64,000 nt of DNA, taken from positions 372,001 to 436,000 of the forward strand of contig MU859061.1 in NCBI GenBank assembly GCA_033297205.1, given 5' to 3'. Below are positions 33,917-43,889 of the stretch, in pieces (the first letter of the stretch is position 1; each line of letters starts with the position of its first letter). The notes beneath the pieces are model-generated. The model worked only from the letters and a program-made list of their open reading frames with translations, was not told the origin of the DNA and ran no database searches. This DNA comes from Pseudoneurospora amorphoporcata (lineage: Eukaryota > Ascomycota > Sordariomycetes > Sordariales > Sordariaceae). The position numbers and the translations under genes are program-made.

Positions 33917-35083
33917 GGTGGCGGCTGTAGAACCCGTTGTTATCGTGGTGTATATATAAGTGGGCGGGTTCGACGACGACGAGGTGTGGATTCCGAGAGG
34001 GACCACCAAGGATGATGGAGTTCGTGATGCTCTCTCATGAGTTGCCGGGAGTAGCTTGGGCTGACAGCCGCCGAAGCTGTACTGTCACCTGCCACCCTAC
34101 GTGCGAGGGGCGCACGGGCCAGATTTTTATGCGTGACGGTAATGTACGTCAAAAGCCTGGACCACTTTCTGGTCTGTTGGTCTCTGGTTCAACGGACGGC
34201 ATCCACCGACAACATCCACACCTCGTTCCAGAAAAGAGAAGAGAAGCAAGCACAAGAACACATTTCGGGACCCCGGAACCAAGTTCGGTTCTCCTTTCCT
34301 GCCCCCTCCCTCTCTTTTTGCGGGTTACGACATGGCGTCACTTCACATGACCTGAAGTGTCTAATACCTCATCAATGCTGTACCTATTCGACTTGAAGGA
34401 AAGTTGAAAGGGCAATTACACAAGAGAGCTGATGATGTTGTAGCTCCAAAGAGAACAACTATACGTTGGTTGCCCTGTTCTTGTCGCAATAACGACGGGA
34501 GCTGTACGTATGTGGCATCCGATATCCATGTACACTACCCAGCTGTTGGAGCTATACCTGTTGTATAGTCAAGACATTCCGGTGTCTCAAGTCACCCCTA
34601 GCTAGACGTGTTACGCGATCGTCCTCCATCCAGACCCTCTTTCCTGTTTCTTTGCTCTCTTTTTATCCCAAAAGTGTCGCCGCATACGGACTACCTAAAC
34701 AGACTGTACAGGTGCAGGTACAGGCACACAACTGTTGCTCTCTGCTCTCGAGCCCGCTCTCGCTCGAGCTTCACCGCGTCTGCTTCCTGATTGGTCAGGA
34801 CTTTGCGCAACCACCTTCAACGTCCTGTCCTGTTTACAACGACACCTCTTTTCTTTCCATCCTTTTCTCCCTTTTCTCTCTCTTCCCTCCCCCGTGCCGA
34901 TCACCTTCTTTCACCATTCTCTCACCAGCTCTCAACCGTATCATAGTCGCATACTTGCGGCGACCACATCACTTACACAACCACCAGCTATCTATAGCTC
35001 CTTGTCCCCTTTCTCTTACACTCGCGTGTAAGCTCCCATTTCCGACCTTCACCCGCGCAAAGTCCACAAAGACAACCATCACC
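33917..35083. promoter_or_regulatory. Divergent promoter region of nuo21.3 and the peroxiredoxin gene
   Basis: No gene is supported. It contains an inverted CCAAT box (ATTGG at 34790-34794) and, from about 34800, a long C/T-rich leader before the peroxiredoxin start. Confidence 0.5.
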
Positions 35084-36641
35084 ATGCCCGTTGAGCTTCG
35101 CAAGCGCAAGGCCCCGCCGCCGCCTCCTGCGCCGGTGAAGAAGCAGGCTACCAAGGCCACCAAGGCCGCTGCCAAGGCCAAGGCTCAAGTCGAGAACGCC
35201 GCCTCCAAGGCTGCCGAAATCGCTTCCAATGCCGCTGAGGTCACCACCGAGACCGCCACCGCCGCTGCCCAGGCGGCCGCCGAGGCCGTTGCCAACGGTG
35301 CTGCGAAGGCGGCCACGGCTCTGGCCGGCAACCCCAAGGTCGGCGACCTCATTGACCTGGACAACTTTGGCGGTGAGGTTGAGACCAACGACGGCACCAA
35401 GACCAGCTTGAAGAAGCTTGTTGAGGAGAGCAAGGCTGGTGTGGTTCTGTTTACTTATCCCAAGGCTTCAACTCCTGGCTGTAAGTTTTTTACCATCCGC
35501 TGTTCCGCTTTTTGTTCAATTTGAGAGAGATCATGAGGGCAATGAATGAGTTTGCAATGATGTTTGCGCTTCACGAAAAAAGCTCGGATAGCTCAATCAA
35601 GCTTTCCCATTCGCTCACGTCACACACCGCAACCTTTCTCATTCACTGCCTTCATGTTCATTCATTCAACTCCCATTTGTCAATTCACCATTACCCTGCA
35701 TGCGTTAGTTAGCCGTTGGCTTTTTTAGTGGGAACGAGCGGGCGGTATAGCAAATCCCGCGTTATAACCCACTTACACGCCTTTCAATGCACCTGTCCAA
35801 TCACCGTCATCTTCAGCCCCAGTTTTCACTTTTGTCAAGAAGACCACAAAGAAAGTCCCCAAAGAATATTCACTAACAAATAACCAAAGGCACGCGACAA
35901 GTCTGCCTCTTCCGCGACTCCTACACCGCCCTCTCCTCCGCCACCGGCCTCTCCATCTACGGCCTCTCCTCGGACTCCCCCAAAGCCAACACCACCTTCA
36001 AGGAGAAGCAGAAGCTTCCCTACCCGTTGCTGTGCGACCCCTCGTATGCTTTGATCGGCGCCATCGGCCTGAAGAAGGCTCCCAAGGGCACCACCCGCGG
36101 CGTCTTTGTCGTGGACAAGTCTGGCAAGGTCCTGGCTGCTGAGCCCGGTGGGCCCGAGGCGACGGTCAAGGTGGTGCAGAGGGTGGTGAGTGAGATGGGA
36201 GAGGAGGGCAAGATTGGGAAGGAGGAGGCGGAGGAGGTGGTCAAGGAGGAGGGGGAGAAGGTTAAGGGGGAGGACGAGAAGGCCGAGAAGGAAGGTGAGG
36301 AGAAGGAGGACGTCAAGAAGGAGAAGGAGAACGAGAATGAGGCCAAGGAGGCGGCCATGGACAAGGCCGAGGCCAAGGCCAAGGAAACTGAGAAGAAAAA
36401 GGACGAGAAGGACGAGACCAAGGACGATGAGAAGAAGGCGGAAAAGAAGGATGCCGCTACCGAGGAGAAGTCTGATGACAAGACTAAGGAAACGAAGGAC
36501 GACAAGAAGGAGGATACAACAAATGGCGAGAAGAAGGACGCTGAGGAGAAGAACGACGAGAAGGCTGAGGACAAGAAGGACGAAAAGTCAGAAGAAAAGA
36601 AGGACGACAAGAAGGAAGATACCGAGATGAAGGACGCATAA
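35084..36641 (+). CDS. Nuclear peroxiredoxin Q / Dot5-like thiol peroxidase with a charged C-terminal tail
   Basis: Exons 35084-35480 and 35890-36641 give 382 aa. Residues 1-30 carry basic nuclear-type clusters (LRKRKAPPPPPAPVKK), followed by an Ala/Lys-rich segment to about 85. The AhpC/BCP domain covers about 86-235 with TPGCTRQVC: C133 should be the peroxidatic and C138 the resolving cysteine, the 1-Cys spacing of PrxQ/BCP enzymes. It reduces hydrogen and alkyl peroxides with thioredoxin. From 236 to the end nearly every residue is Lys, Glu or Asp, ending EMKDA, an extension absent from ordinary PrxQ. The 409-nt intron (35481-35889), in which I see no other feature, splits the codon of C133. 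Yeast Dot5 is the nuclear relative. Confidence 0.9.
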
Positions 36642-37954
36642 AATCGCTTTTCTGTACCCTTTCTCTCCAGTTGTCATTTTCTTTTTGTTTAGCTTTGGTT
36701 GTTAAACTCTGGTTCTCTGTCTCTCTATCGGCTTGTCTCAAATGTATAATCTTTTTGGTTTAGAGTGAGCTTTTGAAGTTACCAGTACTACGTCTTGCAT
36801 ATAAGTTGAAACTCGTTGACCCTGGAACTTGTTCAACTGAACCACTGGTATGAACTGCACACTAGGGTCTAGACTACTTGTATACATTGGCGCTGGCCCT
36901 ACTTTATTTCATTCTTTGTTCATCCGATACACAATAAATAATGTAGTTACTGACTGTGCAGACTTCCTCAAGAAAGAAATATGAAAGAAAAGACATGAAA
37001 CAAGATGTTTGTTAACAGCCTCAACTTGGTACGAGAAAGAACCGATAGTGTGAAGCTTGAGAAAAATGCTTTGTGTTTCTGTAGGTAGAGGAAAAAAAAA
37101 AAGACGGACCACGCTTGTGTACGGAGACGGACAGACAGACAGACACACTTGCAAATAGTATAACATCCATTTTGTGTACGTAACTACGTGTACCTATGCA
37201 AACAACTACATGAATGTATAAATGACAAGGGGATATAGGATAAGGAGAGACCATCATGGATGTCTGCTTAGGTAGCGTCATTTCGCTCAACGACTGTGTC
37301 TAACGCTCGTTTGGCCGTATCTCCGCTTTCACTCAGCCATTCAGTGTTTTCCTCTCGGTTCAATCCAGTCGTTCATATCAGGTAGCTACAGAAAAAAAAA
37401 ACGGGGGCCAGCGTAGCTTTCTCCTCTCGACTTTACATGAGGGTTTATAGACGATGCACATGTTACCTTATCCTTCAAATCTCCAGTTCTTTTTCCTTCT
37501 GGGTCTGTAATTGTTCAAAGGCCATGCATGCATGCCTGTATGGAATGGGCAGTAATCACAATTACACCAGGGCATGATGTGGGATGTCAACCGTCAAGAC
37601 GATTGATTGTAATAAAAAAATCCCGCTTCTTGATTGAAGGCTAGGTACTGAGTATATCAAACAAAGCTCCCATCTCCACTCCTAGGCTCGGTATCCGTAG
37701 ATGATAACCACGGACGGACGGACGGGCATGAGCACACCCGACCAAGTTTCTCCTGCGAGGAAGCAAAAATGGAAGCAATGAGAGTTCTCAGAAACTTACT
37801 TCCGAGTACAGTTCATTGTACAGACCTCCGCCTCCTTCCCCGTCATATGATCACGCCAAGCCAACCTCACAAAACCCTTTGTGTTCACGATCCTCTGCCT
37901 CAAGATGGCCAGTGTCATGGCTTGCCAGGTCTCATCATCCCATAGAAAGCCCAA
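36642..37954. other. Convergent spacer
   Basis: No gene is supported. The sequence is AT-rich with short purine runs and GGAC/AGAC tetranucleotide tracts near 37125-37150 and 37710. Confidence 0.55.
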
Positions 37955-39321
37955 TCAAGTCTCAGGATCGTCTGGAAATATTGGCCCTCCTGTAAGAGCA
38001 AGCTATGAATCTTCAGTAATATAGACGAGAGGAATCCCGGACACGGACAAGGTATCAATATCGACTTACGTAGGTTGTCCTCTTCGCAATATCTACATGG
38101 CCCTGAGTTTTCGCCCGGTAGACACTCTCTCTGCCAAACATTGCACTGGTTGCATTTTTTTGTGTACGATAGCACCTCCATATTGTAGTCGCAATATGCT
38201 AAAGGTCTTGTTAACAGGACACAGCTGCAGGGTACGGAGTCGAAGTATAGAATAGCTTACATTGCCCCTGAGCTTGACAATTTGAGCATCTTGGCACTGT
38301 GCGGTCGCAGTTTAATTCCACTCCTGAATCTCTACACAGCTTACACGCCGTGGATACTTTATTCGTGTAGGTACAAACTATGGGATGTGTCAGCTAGCTT
38401 AGATAGAGCTTGAAACAAGGGACTTGAACATAATTGCACTAGCCTACCCTCTTTTTTTTTTTTCTCGCACTTGAAGCAACATGGGTACTGGCGGTTACAT
38501 TTCCGAGTCGTTTCAACAAAACACTTATCACATGATGTCAGCGTTATTCTGCTATCGTGGTGAACCTGCTTTTGCTGCTCCTGGGGATGTTGCTGCTCTT
38601 GGCCATGTTGCTGAGGTGGCATCGATGACGGAGACGCTACGGGCTGCTGCTCTTGGGGGTACTGCTGCTCTTGGCCATGTTGCTGAGGCGGAATCGATGG
38701 CGGAGACGCTACGGGCTGCTGCTCTTGGGGATATTGCTGCTCTTGGGGATTTTGCTGCTCTTGGGGATGTTGCTGCTCTTGGGGATTTTGCTGCTCTTGG
38801 GGATGTTGCTGCTCTTGGGGATATTGCTGCTCTTGGGGATATTGCTGCTCTTGGCCATGTTGCTGCTCTTGGCCATGTTGCTGAGGCGGAATCCATGACG
38901 GAGACGGCACGGGAGCTGCTGGAGCCGGATATCCAGGACCATTCTACGGGATGGCCTCCGGCTGGGGTATGATGCTTGAAGGAGTCGGTAAAAACAATGA
39001 AGCCCATGCTGAGGAGTTTGGCGTCATATTTGTGTAGAAGAAAGGATCCACCGGCTGTTGTAGACCGAGGTCCGAGGGACATGATGACGGAAACGAAGTG
39101 GTCAAACCTGGTGTGACAGGTGTAGCGTATGGCACTGGATCGTAAGGGGCCCAGTACCAATCGTCTGGGTTCCAATCGTCTGGGTTGTTATTGGAAATCC
39201 ATGGCTGGTCTTGTGATTGTTCTGGACCCGAAACTTGAGGCTCAGGCTGTGATGGTGGAAAAGATGCTCCCCAATGATTCGTTCCTCCTTCGCCCGGATC
39301 CTGGTCTGGCTGATTGTCCAT
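37955..39321 (-). CDS. Gln-rich protein with tandem Zn2Cys6-like clusters; frame interrupted by an in-frame TAG
   Basis: Not a gene I recognise. Exons 39321-38448, 38377-38261, 38198-38070 and 37989-37955 (introns of 70, 62 and 80 nt, all phase 1) total 385 codons. Codons 1-125 start MDNQPDQDPGEG and are acidic and Pro/Trp/Asp-rich. Codon 126 (38944-38946) is TAG, after which the same frame continues with the same Pro-rich style. An 18-nt repeat then codes [Y/H/N]PQEQQ. Next come two full six-Cys clusters (C-x2-C-x7-C-x6-C-x2-C-x7-C and C-x2-C-x8-C-x6-C-x2-C-x7-C) and a third with five Cys. The sixth Cys of clusters 1 and 2 appears only after splicing, which supports the exon model. Function unknown. 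Few basic residues lie between the second and third Cys, so GAL4-like DNA binding is doubtful. As it stands, translation would stop at 125 aa, so this is a broken allele or a pseudogene. Confidence 0.6.
38715..38877. repeat. 18-nt minisatellite coding Gln-rich repeats, nine units
   Basis: The plus-strand unit is TTGCTGCTCTTGGGGAT plus one variable base. Nine head-to-tail units differ mainly at the last bases, so the minus-strand product alternates Tyr, His and Asn at one position. To the left, segments of about 75 nt containing the same unit and an SPPSIPPQQHG-type motif are duplicated (38601-38714). Confidence 0.9.
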
Positions 39322-40402
39322 CTGAAGCACGGGGAGAGAAATGAAGAGACAAGAGAAAATGGTACGGAATGAAGTGATGCAAGCTTGACGATGCTCTCGA
39401 TATCTTTGTATTTCGGAATTGAATATGATGCAAATGAAATCAGCAGAAGCAGGCCCATTGGACGAGCATGGTTTGGGGAGAGGTAGAGAGCCAAGTATTC
39501 CTTCCATGTAGCATGAGGATGGTCAGTCTCAACCGACTCTCGTCTCACTTTCTAGAGGCAGCGCCGACCTGCTGAGGCGGGTGACGTACTTAGTATCTAC
39601 CTAGAGGTAGGTAGCCACCTGAGGTCCCGTCGCGCAAACGAAGTGGAAAGCGTGGTCAATGAGTGCCTTCCCTGGAGCACAAAGCCTGCCTTCCTTGATT
39701 CCATCCTGCCTGCCTGCCTTTTCTCATTCAGACGCCCGCCAGTGTCATTCTCATACGTAAGTACCTTCCACTTTCTGCCTTTACTTTCAACCTTTGGAAG
39801 CCACGGGAGAAGATAAGAGCTTTCGCCTCAGGCTCAAACAAGGAAGAGCCGTTGTCGGGGCAGCTCCTCCCACAACATATATTTCTTACGTGCCACTCAC
39901 TTGGACTATCTTCCAACGAGACCCTCTCTTCCCTCCTCTCATCTTTTCTTTCTTTCTTCCCCCCGCCCTTTCCACTCCATCAGGATTTCCACTTGCCCAA
40001 AGAACTCGCATCAGGACTCAAACCTTGACTTCGACAAGAGGGGGGAACTCAAGATCATTCTCAATCAACAAGAGCCGCGTAAGTGCCATCGCCTCTCCAT
40101 ATTCTCGTTTTCCCGTCCGTATCGTACCTTGTGGTCGTTGCAGGCCTCGACTTTGGTATCTCGCGTCCTCCCTCACTGCCACCTCAGCTTGACCGTTGTT
40201 TCATTTCCGCCGCCCCTTCCATGCCCTTTCCACGTTTGCCTGTAGAGGTCCCTTCTCACTCACAAGTTCGACTCATAAACGCGCCTTCATCTCACGTTTG
40301 ACTCACCGTCGACGCATAGCTAACATCCACTCCTTCCACGCAGCGCGACAATCCATCTGCTTCCCAGGAACCGCGAGGAACCCCCGCGAAGACGGAATCA
40401 AC
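39322..40402. promoter_or_regulatory. Divergent interval between the Zn2Cys6-like gene and the ten-knuckle gene
   Basis: No gene is supported. It includes CCTACCTAGAGGTAGGTAG-type sequence near 39596-39615 and a C/T-rich leader from about 39900 to 40400. Confidence 0.5.
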
Positions 40403-42028
40403 ATGACCACTTGGGAGACGGCTGACTCTACTTGGGGTGCGGGTGCAAACTCCACCTTCGCCGACAACCAGGGCAATTTCGACAATGCCGGCTTGGACAA
40501 TGCCGGTGACTTTGACAACGGCGGTTTCGGCAATGGCGGTTTCGACAACCCCGCCGACGGCGCTGCTGTTCCCGATGGCACTGACCATGAGGAGCCTAAC
40601 GGTACCTGTCACCGTTGCAACGAGGAGGGACACCGGGCCCGCGAGTGCCCTAACGCTCCGGCTATGACCTGCCGCGAGTGCGGATCGCCTGACCACGTCG
40701 TCAAGGAGTGCCCCGAAGTACTTTGCAAGAACTGCGGCGAGAAGGGTAAGACCAATGTTGTTCTTCCGGTACTCTTGACCATAGTCTAACGATCTTGCCA
40801 GGCCACACCATCTCCAAATGTGAGGCTGCTCGTGCGATCGATCGCAGCCACTTGCCTGACAAGTCAATCCAGGAAGCCTGGGACATGATTGTCGAGGCTG
40901 CCAAGGAGCAGGAGGTCGCTGACGTCAAAGAGGCCATTCAGATTTACGTTAAGGCGAGCCCTGAGACAACCTATGTCCAGCTCGAGGAGGCCCTTCGCGC
41001 TCAGGATGTCAACCTGTGGCTGATTGCCATTGAGAAGACCGTCATGAACACCATGACCAACATGGATTTGCAGGGTAACCTCAACAAGAAGTATACCGTC
41101 ACTTATCGCTTCAATTGGAACCCCCCTCGTCCTCGCGATCGCGAGTTGTGGCCCGCGGATGTTGCCGAGAACCTTGAGCGTCTCCAGGACGCCGGTGAGG
41201 TTGTCGCTCGCGGCATCCCCAAATGCGGCAACTGCGGCGAACTGGGCCATATTCGGAAGAGCTGCCCCGAGGAGCCTGAGGAGAAGGAGGAGGTTGTCAT
41301 CAAGTGCTTCAACTGTGACGAAGTCGGCCACCGTATCCGGGACTGTGAGCTCACCTTTCCACTGCGGGAGTAAGACCTAATCTAACGGTGTATAGGCCCC
41401 ATTCCTCGCGTCGACAAGTTTGCCTGCAAGAACTGCGGACAGACTGGTCACAAAGTTTCTGACTGTAAGAGCCATTCTGTGATCAAATATCAAAACCGAG
41501 TAATGCTAACAAGTTGTGCAGGCACCGAGCCGCGCTCTGCTGAGAATGTCGAGTGTCGCAAGTGTAACGAGAGTAAGTAGTACAAATCCATCTCAAAGCG
41601 TATGTATGATGGCTAACACGTCTCATCAGTGGGTCACTTCAGCAAGGACTGCCCTCAGGGTGGCCCTCGCGGTTGCCGCAACTGCGGCCAAGAGGGCCAT
41701 ATGTCGAAGGAGTGCACCGAACCTAAGAACATGGACAACGTCCAGTGCCGCAACTGCGATGAGATGGGACATTTCAGCAAAGAGTGCCCTAAGCCTCGTG
41801 ACAGTGAGTAAACTATGGCGGATGATATGTAGTCAAATCGCTAACCGCATTCCAGTCACCCGCGTCAAGTGTTCCAACTGCCAACAGATGGGACACTACA
41901 AGTCCAAGTGCCCCAACCCGCTCGTTGACGAGGACGCCGCGGGCGACAACGCTGGCTTTGACAACGGCGGCTTTAGCAACCAAGCTGGCGGTGATGGCTG
42001 GGAGGTGGCCGCCGGTGGCGGCTGGTAA
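40403..42028 (+). CDS. Ten-zinc-knuckle (CCHC) nucleic-acid-binding protein
   Basis: Six exons (40403-40745, 40802-41344, 41396-41464, 41522-41572, 41630-41803, 41856-42028) give 450 aa. An Asn/Gly/Asp-rich N-terminus is followed by three CCHC knuckles, then a helical domain without Cys (about 125-240, LPDKSIQEAWDMIVEAAKEQ onward). Seven more knuckles follow and the protein ends in a Gly-rich tail (GWEVAAGGGW). Knuckle-only proteins bind single-stranded RNA or DNA. The inserted domain distinguishes it from the CNBP-like gene at 6680-7939 and its role is unknown. Every intron is short (51-57 nt) and phase 1, and two of them split the codon of the last Cys of a knuckle. Confidence 0.9.
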
Positions 42029-42806
42029 AAGCATCAACACTCTCCCTTCTGCGCCACTGGTCGGAGAGTTGGAGAAATCCAACTGTGACGAGTTGCAGAG
42101 AATGAAGAACATTTTGTTCCATGCCAGGGAGTTTGGTGACGAAGATCTGTCATAATTTTCAGGACAGTTCTGCGTGCTTTCTCAGGGTAACCAGGTCAAA
42201 ATGTTATTTCAAGGCACCATCTCAATTGGACCATGGAAACATAAGTGCCATTGATTGCTGGGGCGGTTGCTTCTCGAAAATTTGGGGGGCCGTTTCAGTA
42301 CGGGATATGGTCATGGTGGAATAGGTACCAGGGACAGTCTTCAGGTAGTTCTAGTCAGGTGCTACATATCTCAAGCCTGAAAGGTTGCCTCAACGATCAT
42401 GTGTGTGCCATCGTGGCTTCGCTAATGACTCGGTGGTGTTGACTCGGGTCGAAGAGAAGACCACTTGGATGCTGATAGCATTGTGTCCCGTGTACTGCTG
42501 CATAGTGTAATAGGTGTTTGTCACAACAAGGGCCGGTATACGGGGCACCATGCCATCAGTATCCAGGGGGCCTTCTCTCCGCAGCCTATATATTGCGCTA
42601 ATGGTGCGCCTGGCCGATGACGCCGATGCCTTTTTAGACTGCGATCCACCGAGTCATTACAAACATCGCCTCCAGAGCGAGGCGGTGCACGAAAACCAGT
42701 GCCAGACGTCACACGGCCTCCGCGGTGAGCCAATGTGGGTAATGAGTAGGTGCATCGCAGTCCGAACAGTGATGATTCCCCGACTCGGTGACCGCCACCC
42801 TCCTGC
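42029..42806. other. Convergent spacer
   Basis: No gene is supported; 3' flanks of the ten-knuckle gene and of the methyltransferase gene. Confidence 0.6.
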
Positions 42807-43889
42807 TTACTTTGTCAAGATGCCATAGATATGGGGCACGGTTTGGTGCCACTGTTCATTAGGCGGCTGAGCCAAGTCGACGTCAGTCCACGGGCCAGCC
42901 TCCCTCAGATAGCGGGCGGTATCGCGACGAAGTTGGCATCCGCCGAGGCAGACGGGCCAGAAGAGGTTGACAAAAGCCTGATAGGCATTCATGAACCAAC
43001 CGCCCGGCATGTCAGAGCAGCACTTGACGTGCTCGTAGACGAACCAGCGGCCGCCCGGCTTGAGGTAGCGGTACAGGATGCCAATGTTCTTTTGCGGTTC
43101 CGGAATACTGCAGAGGCACAGGATCGAGACGATGCAATCCAGAGATTCAGGCTGGATCTGAGGCGCGTAGCGCTCGATATCCTCGATGCCAAAGGGAAGG
43201 ATCGTGTACGTCTGCGATAGACCCGCTTGGGTGATGTTGTGCTGAAGCAGCGGGTGGATGCCGTAGTTGGGCTCGACGCCGTAGACTTGCGTTATCCTTT
43301 GGCGGGACCCGATCGCCTTCTTTGTCGTTTGCTTTTGCTGTTGCTGCTGTTGTTGTTGCTGGTGCTGGTGTTGTTCGGAAGAAGCTATCGTCGCCCAACT
43401 AGCTGATAATCCTTCATGATCGTCTCCCTCTCCATGCCCGTGAGCATCATCCTCGTCCTCCTCGACTTGGCCCTTCAAATACTTCTCATCGCTAAACAAA
43501 CTAACCCACATCCCGCTCCCCGGTCCAATCTCCAGCACCACCCCGCCGACGCCGGCCGCGTGCGCCTCGCTCTTGGACACAATCTGCCCGTTCGTTACTC
43601 TGCCTTCCAAGAGGGGAACAACGTTGAGCTCGGCTTTGCTGCGCACCTGGGGACCGGCCCAGGCCCAGAAGTGGCCGAACCAAGCGGATTGGAATTGATT
43701 TGATAGGAGAGGACCGCCGAGGAGGGCGAGGAAGCGTCGTTGGCGCAGGAGGGAGAGAATTGTTGTGGGCAGGTAGGAGGCGCTGAGGGACATGAAGATC
43801 CAGGGGTCGAGGAGGGCGAGGAGGGTGGTTTTTAGGGAGGTGAAGAACCCGGGTACGGTCCCGGTAGGGCGGGAGGGGGAGGGGGCCAT
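42807..43889 (-). CDS. METTL7-like SAM-dependent methyltransferase
   Basis: Single exon, 360 aa. Residues about 18-50 contain hydrophobic stretches that could anchor it to a membrane, as in METTL7 (TMT1) proteins of the ER and lipid droplets. SAM motif I is VVLEIGPGSGMW (about 115-126). Motif II-like (YGVEPNYG), motif IV (ESLDCIVSILCLCSI) and LKPGGRWFVYEHV follow. Between motif I and the next strand there is an insert of about 65 residues, acidic and His/Gln-rich with a tract of nine Gln. The C-terminal GCQLRRDT and WTDVDL resemble METTL7/type-11 methyltransferases. The substrate (thiol, lipid or other) cannot be read from the sequence. Confidence 0.85.
   Translation of the reverse strand: MAPSPSRPTGTVPGFFTSLKTTLLALLDPWIFMSLSASYLPTTILSLLRQRRFLALLGGPLLSNQFQSAWFGHFWAWAGPQVRSKAELNVVPLLEGRVTNGQIVSKSEAHAAGVGGVVLEIGPGSGMWVSLFSDEKYLKGQVEEDEDDAHGHGEGDDHEGLSASWATIASSEQHQHQQQQQQQQQKQTTKKAIGSRQRITQVYGVEPNYGIHPLLQHNITQAGLSQTYTILPFGIEDIERYAPQIQPESLDCIVSILCLCSIPEPQKNIGILYRYLKPGGRWFVYEHVKCCSDMPGGWFMNAYQAFVNLFWPVCLGGCQLRRDTARYLREAGPWTDVDLAQPPNEQWHQTVPHIYGILTK
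43335..43373. repeat. CAG/CAA triplet tract coding poly-Gln
   Basis: TTG/CTG triplets on the plus strand are read as Gln codons in the methyltransferase insert. Confidence 0.8.

Noticed and set aside
38601..38877. CRISPR-like regular repeats
   Set aside because: Repeats are contiguous, 18 nt and coding, with no spacers; a eukaryotic minisatellite.
38552..39175. Alternative minus-strand frame of 207 residues through the minisatellite
   Set aside because: Open mainly because the 18-nt unit has no stops; it does not lead into the Cys clusters or splice sites.
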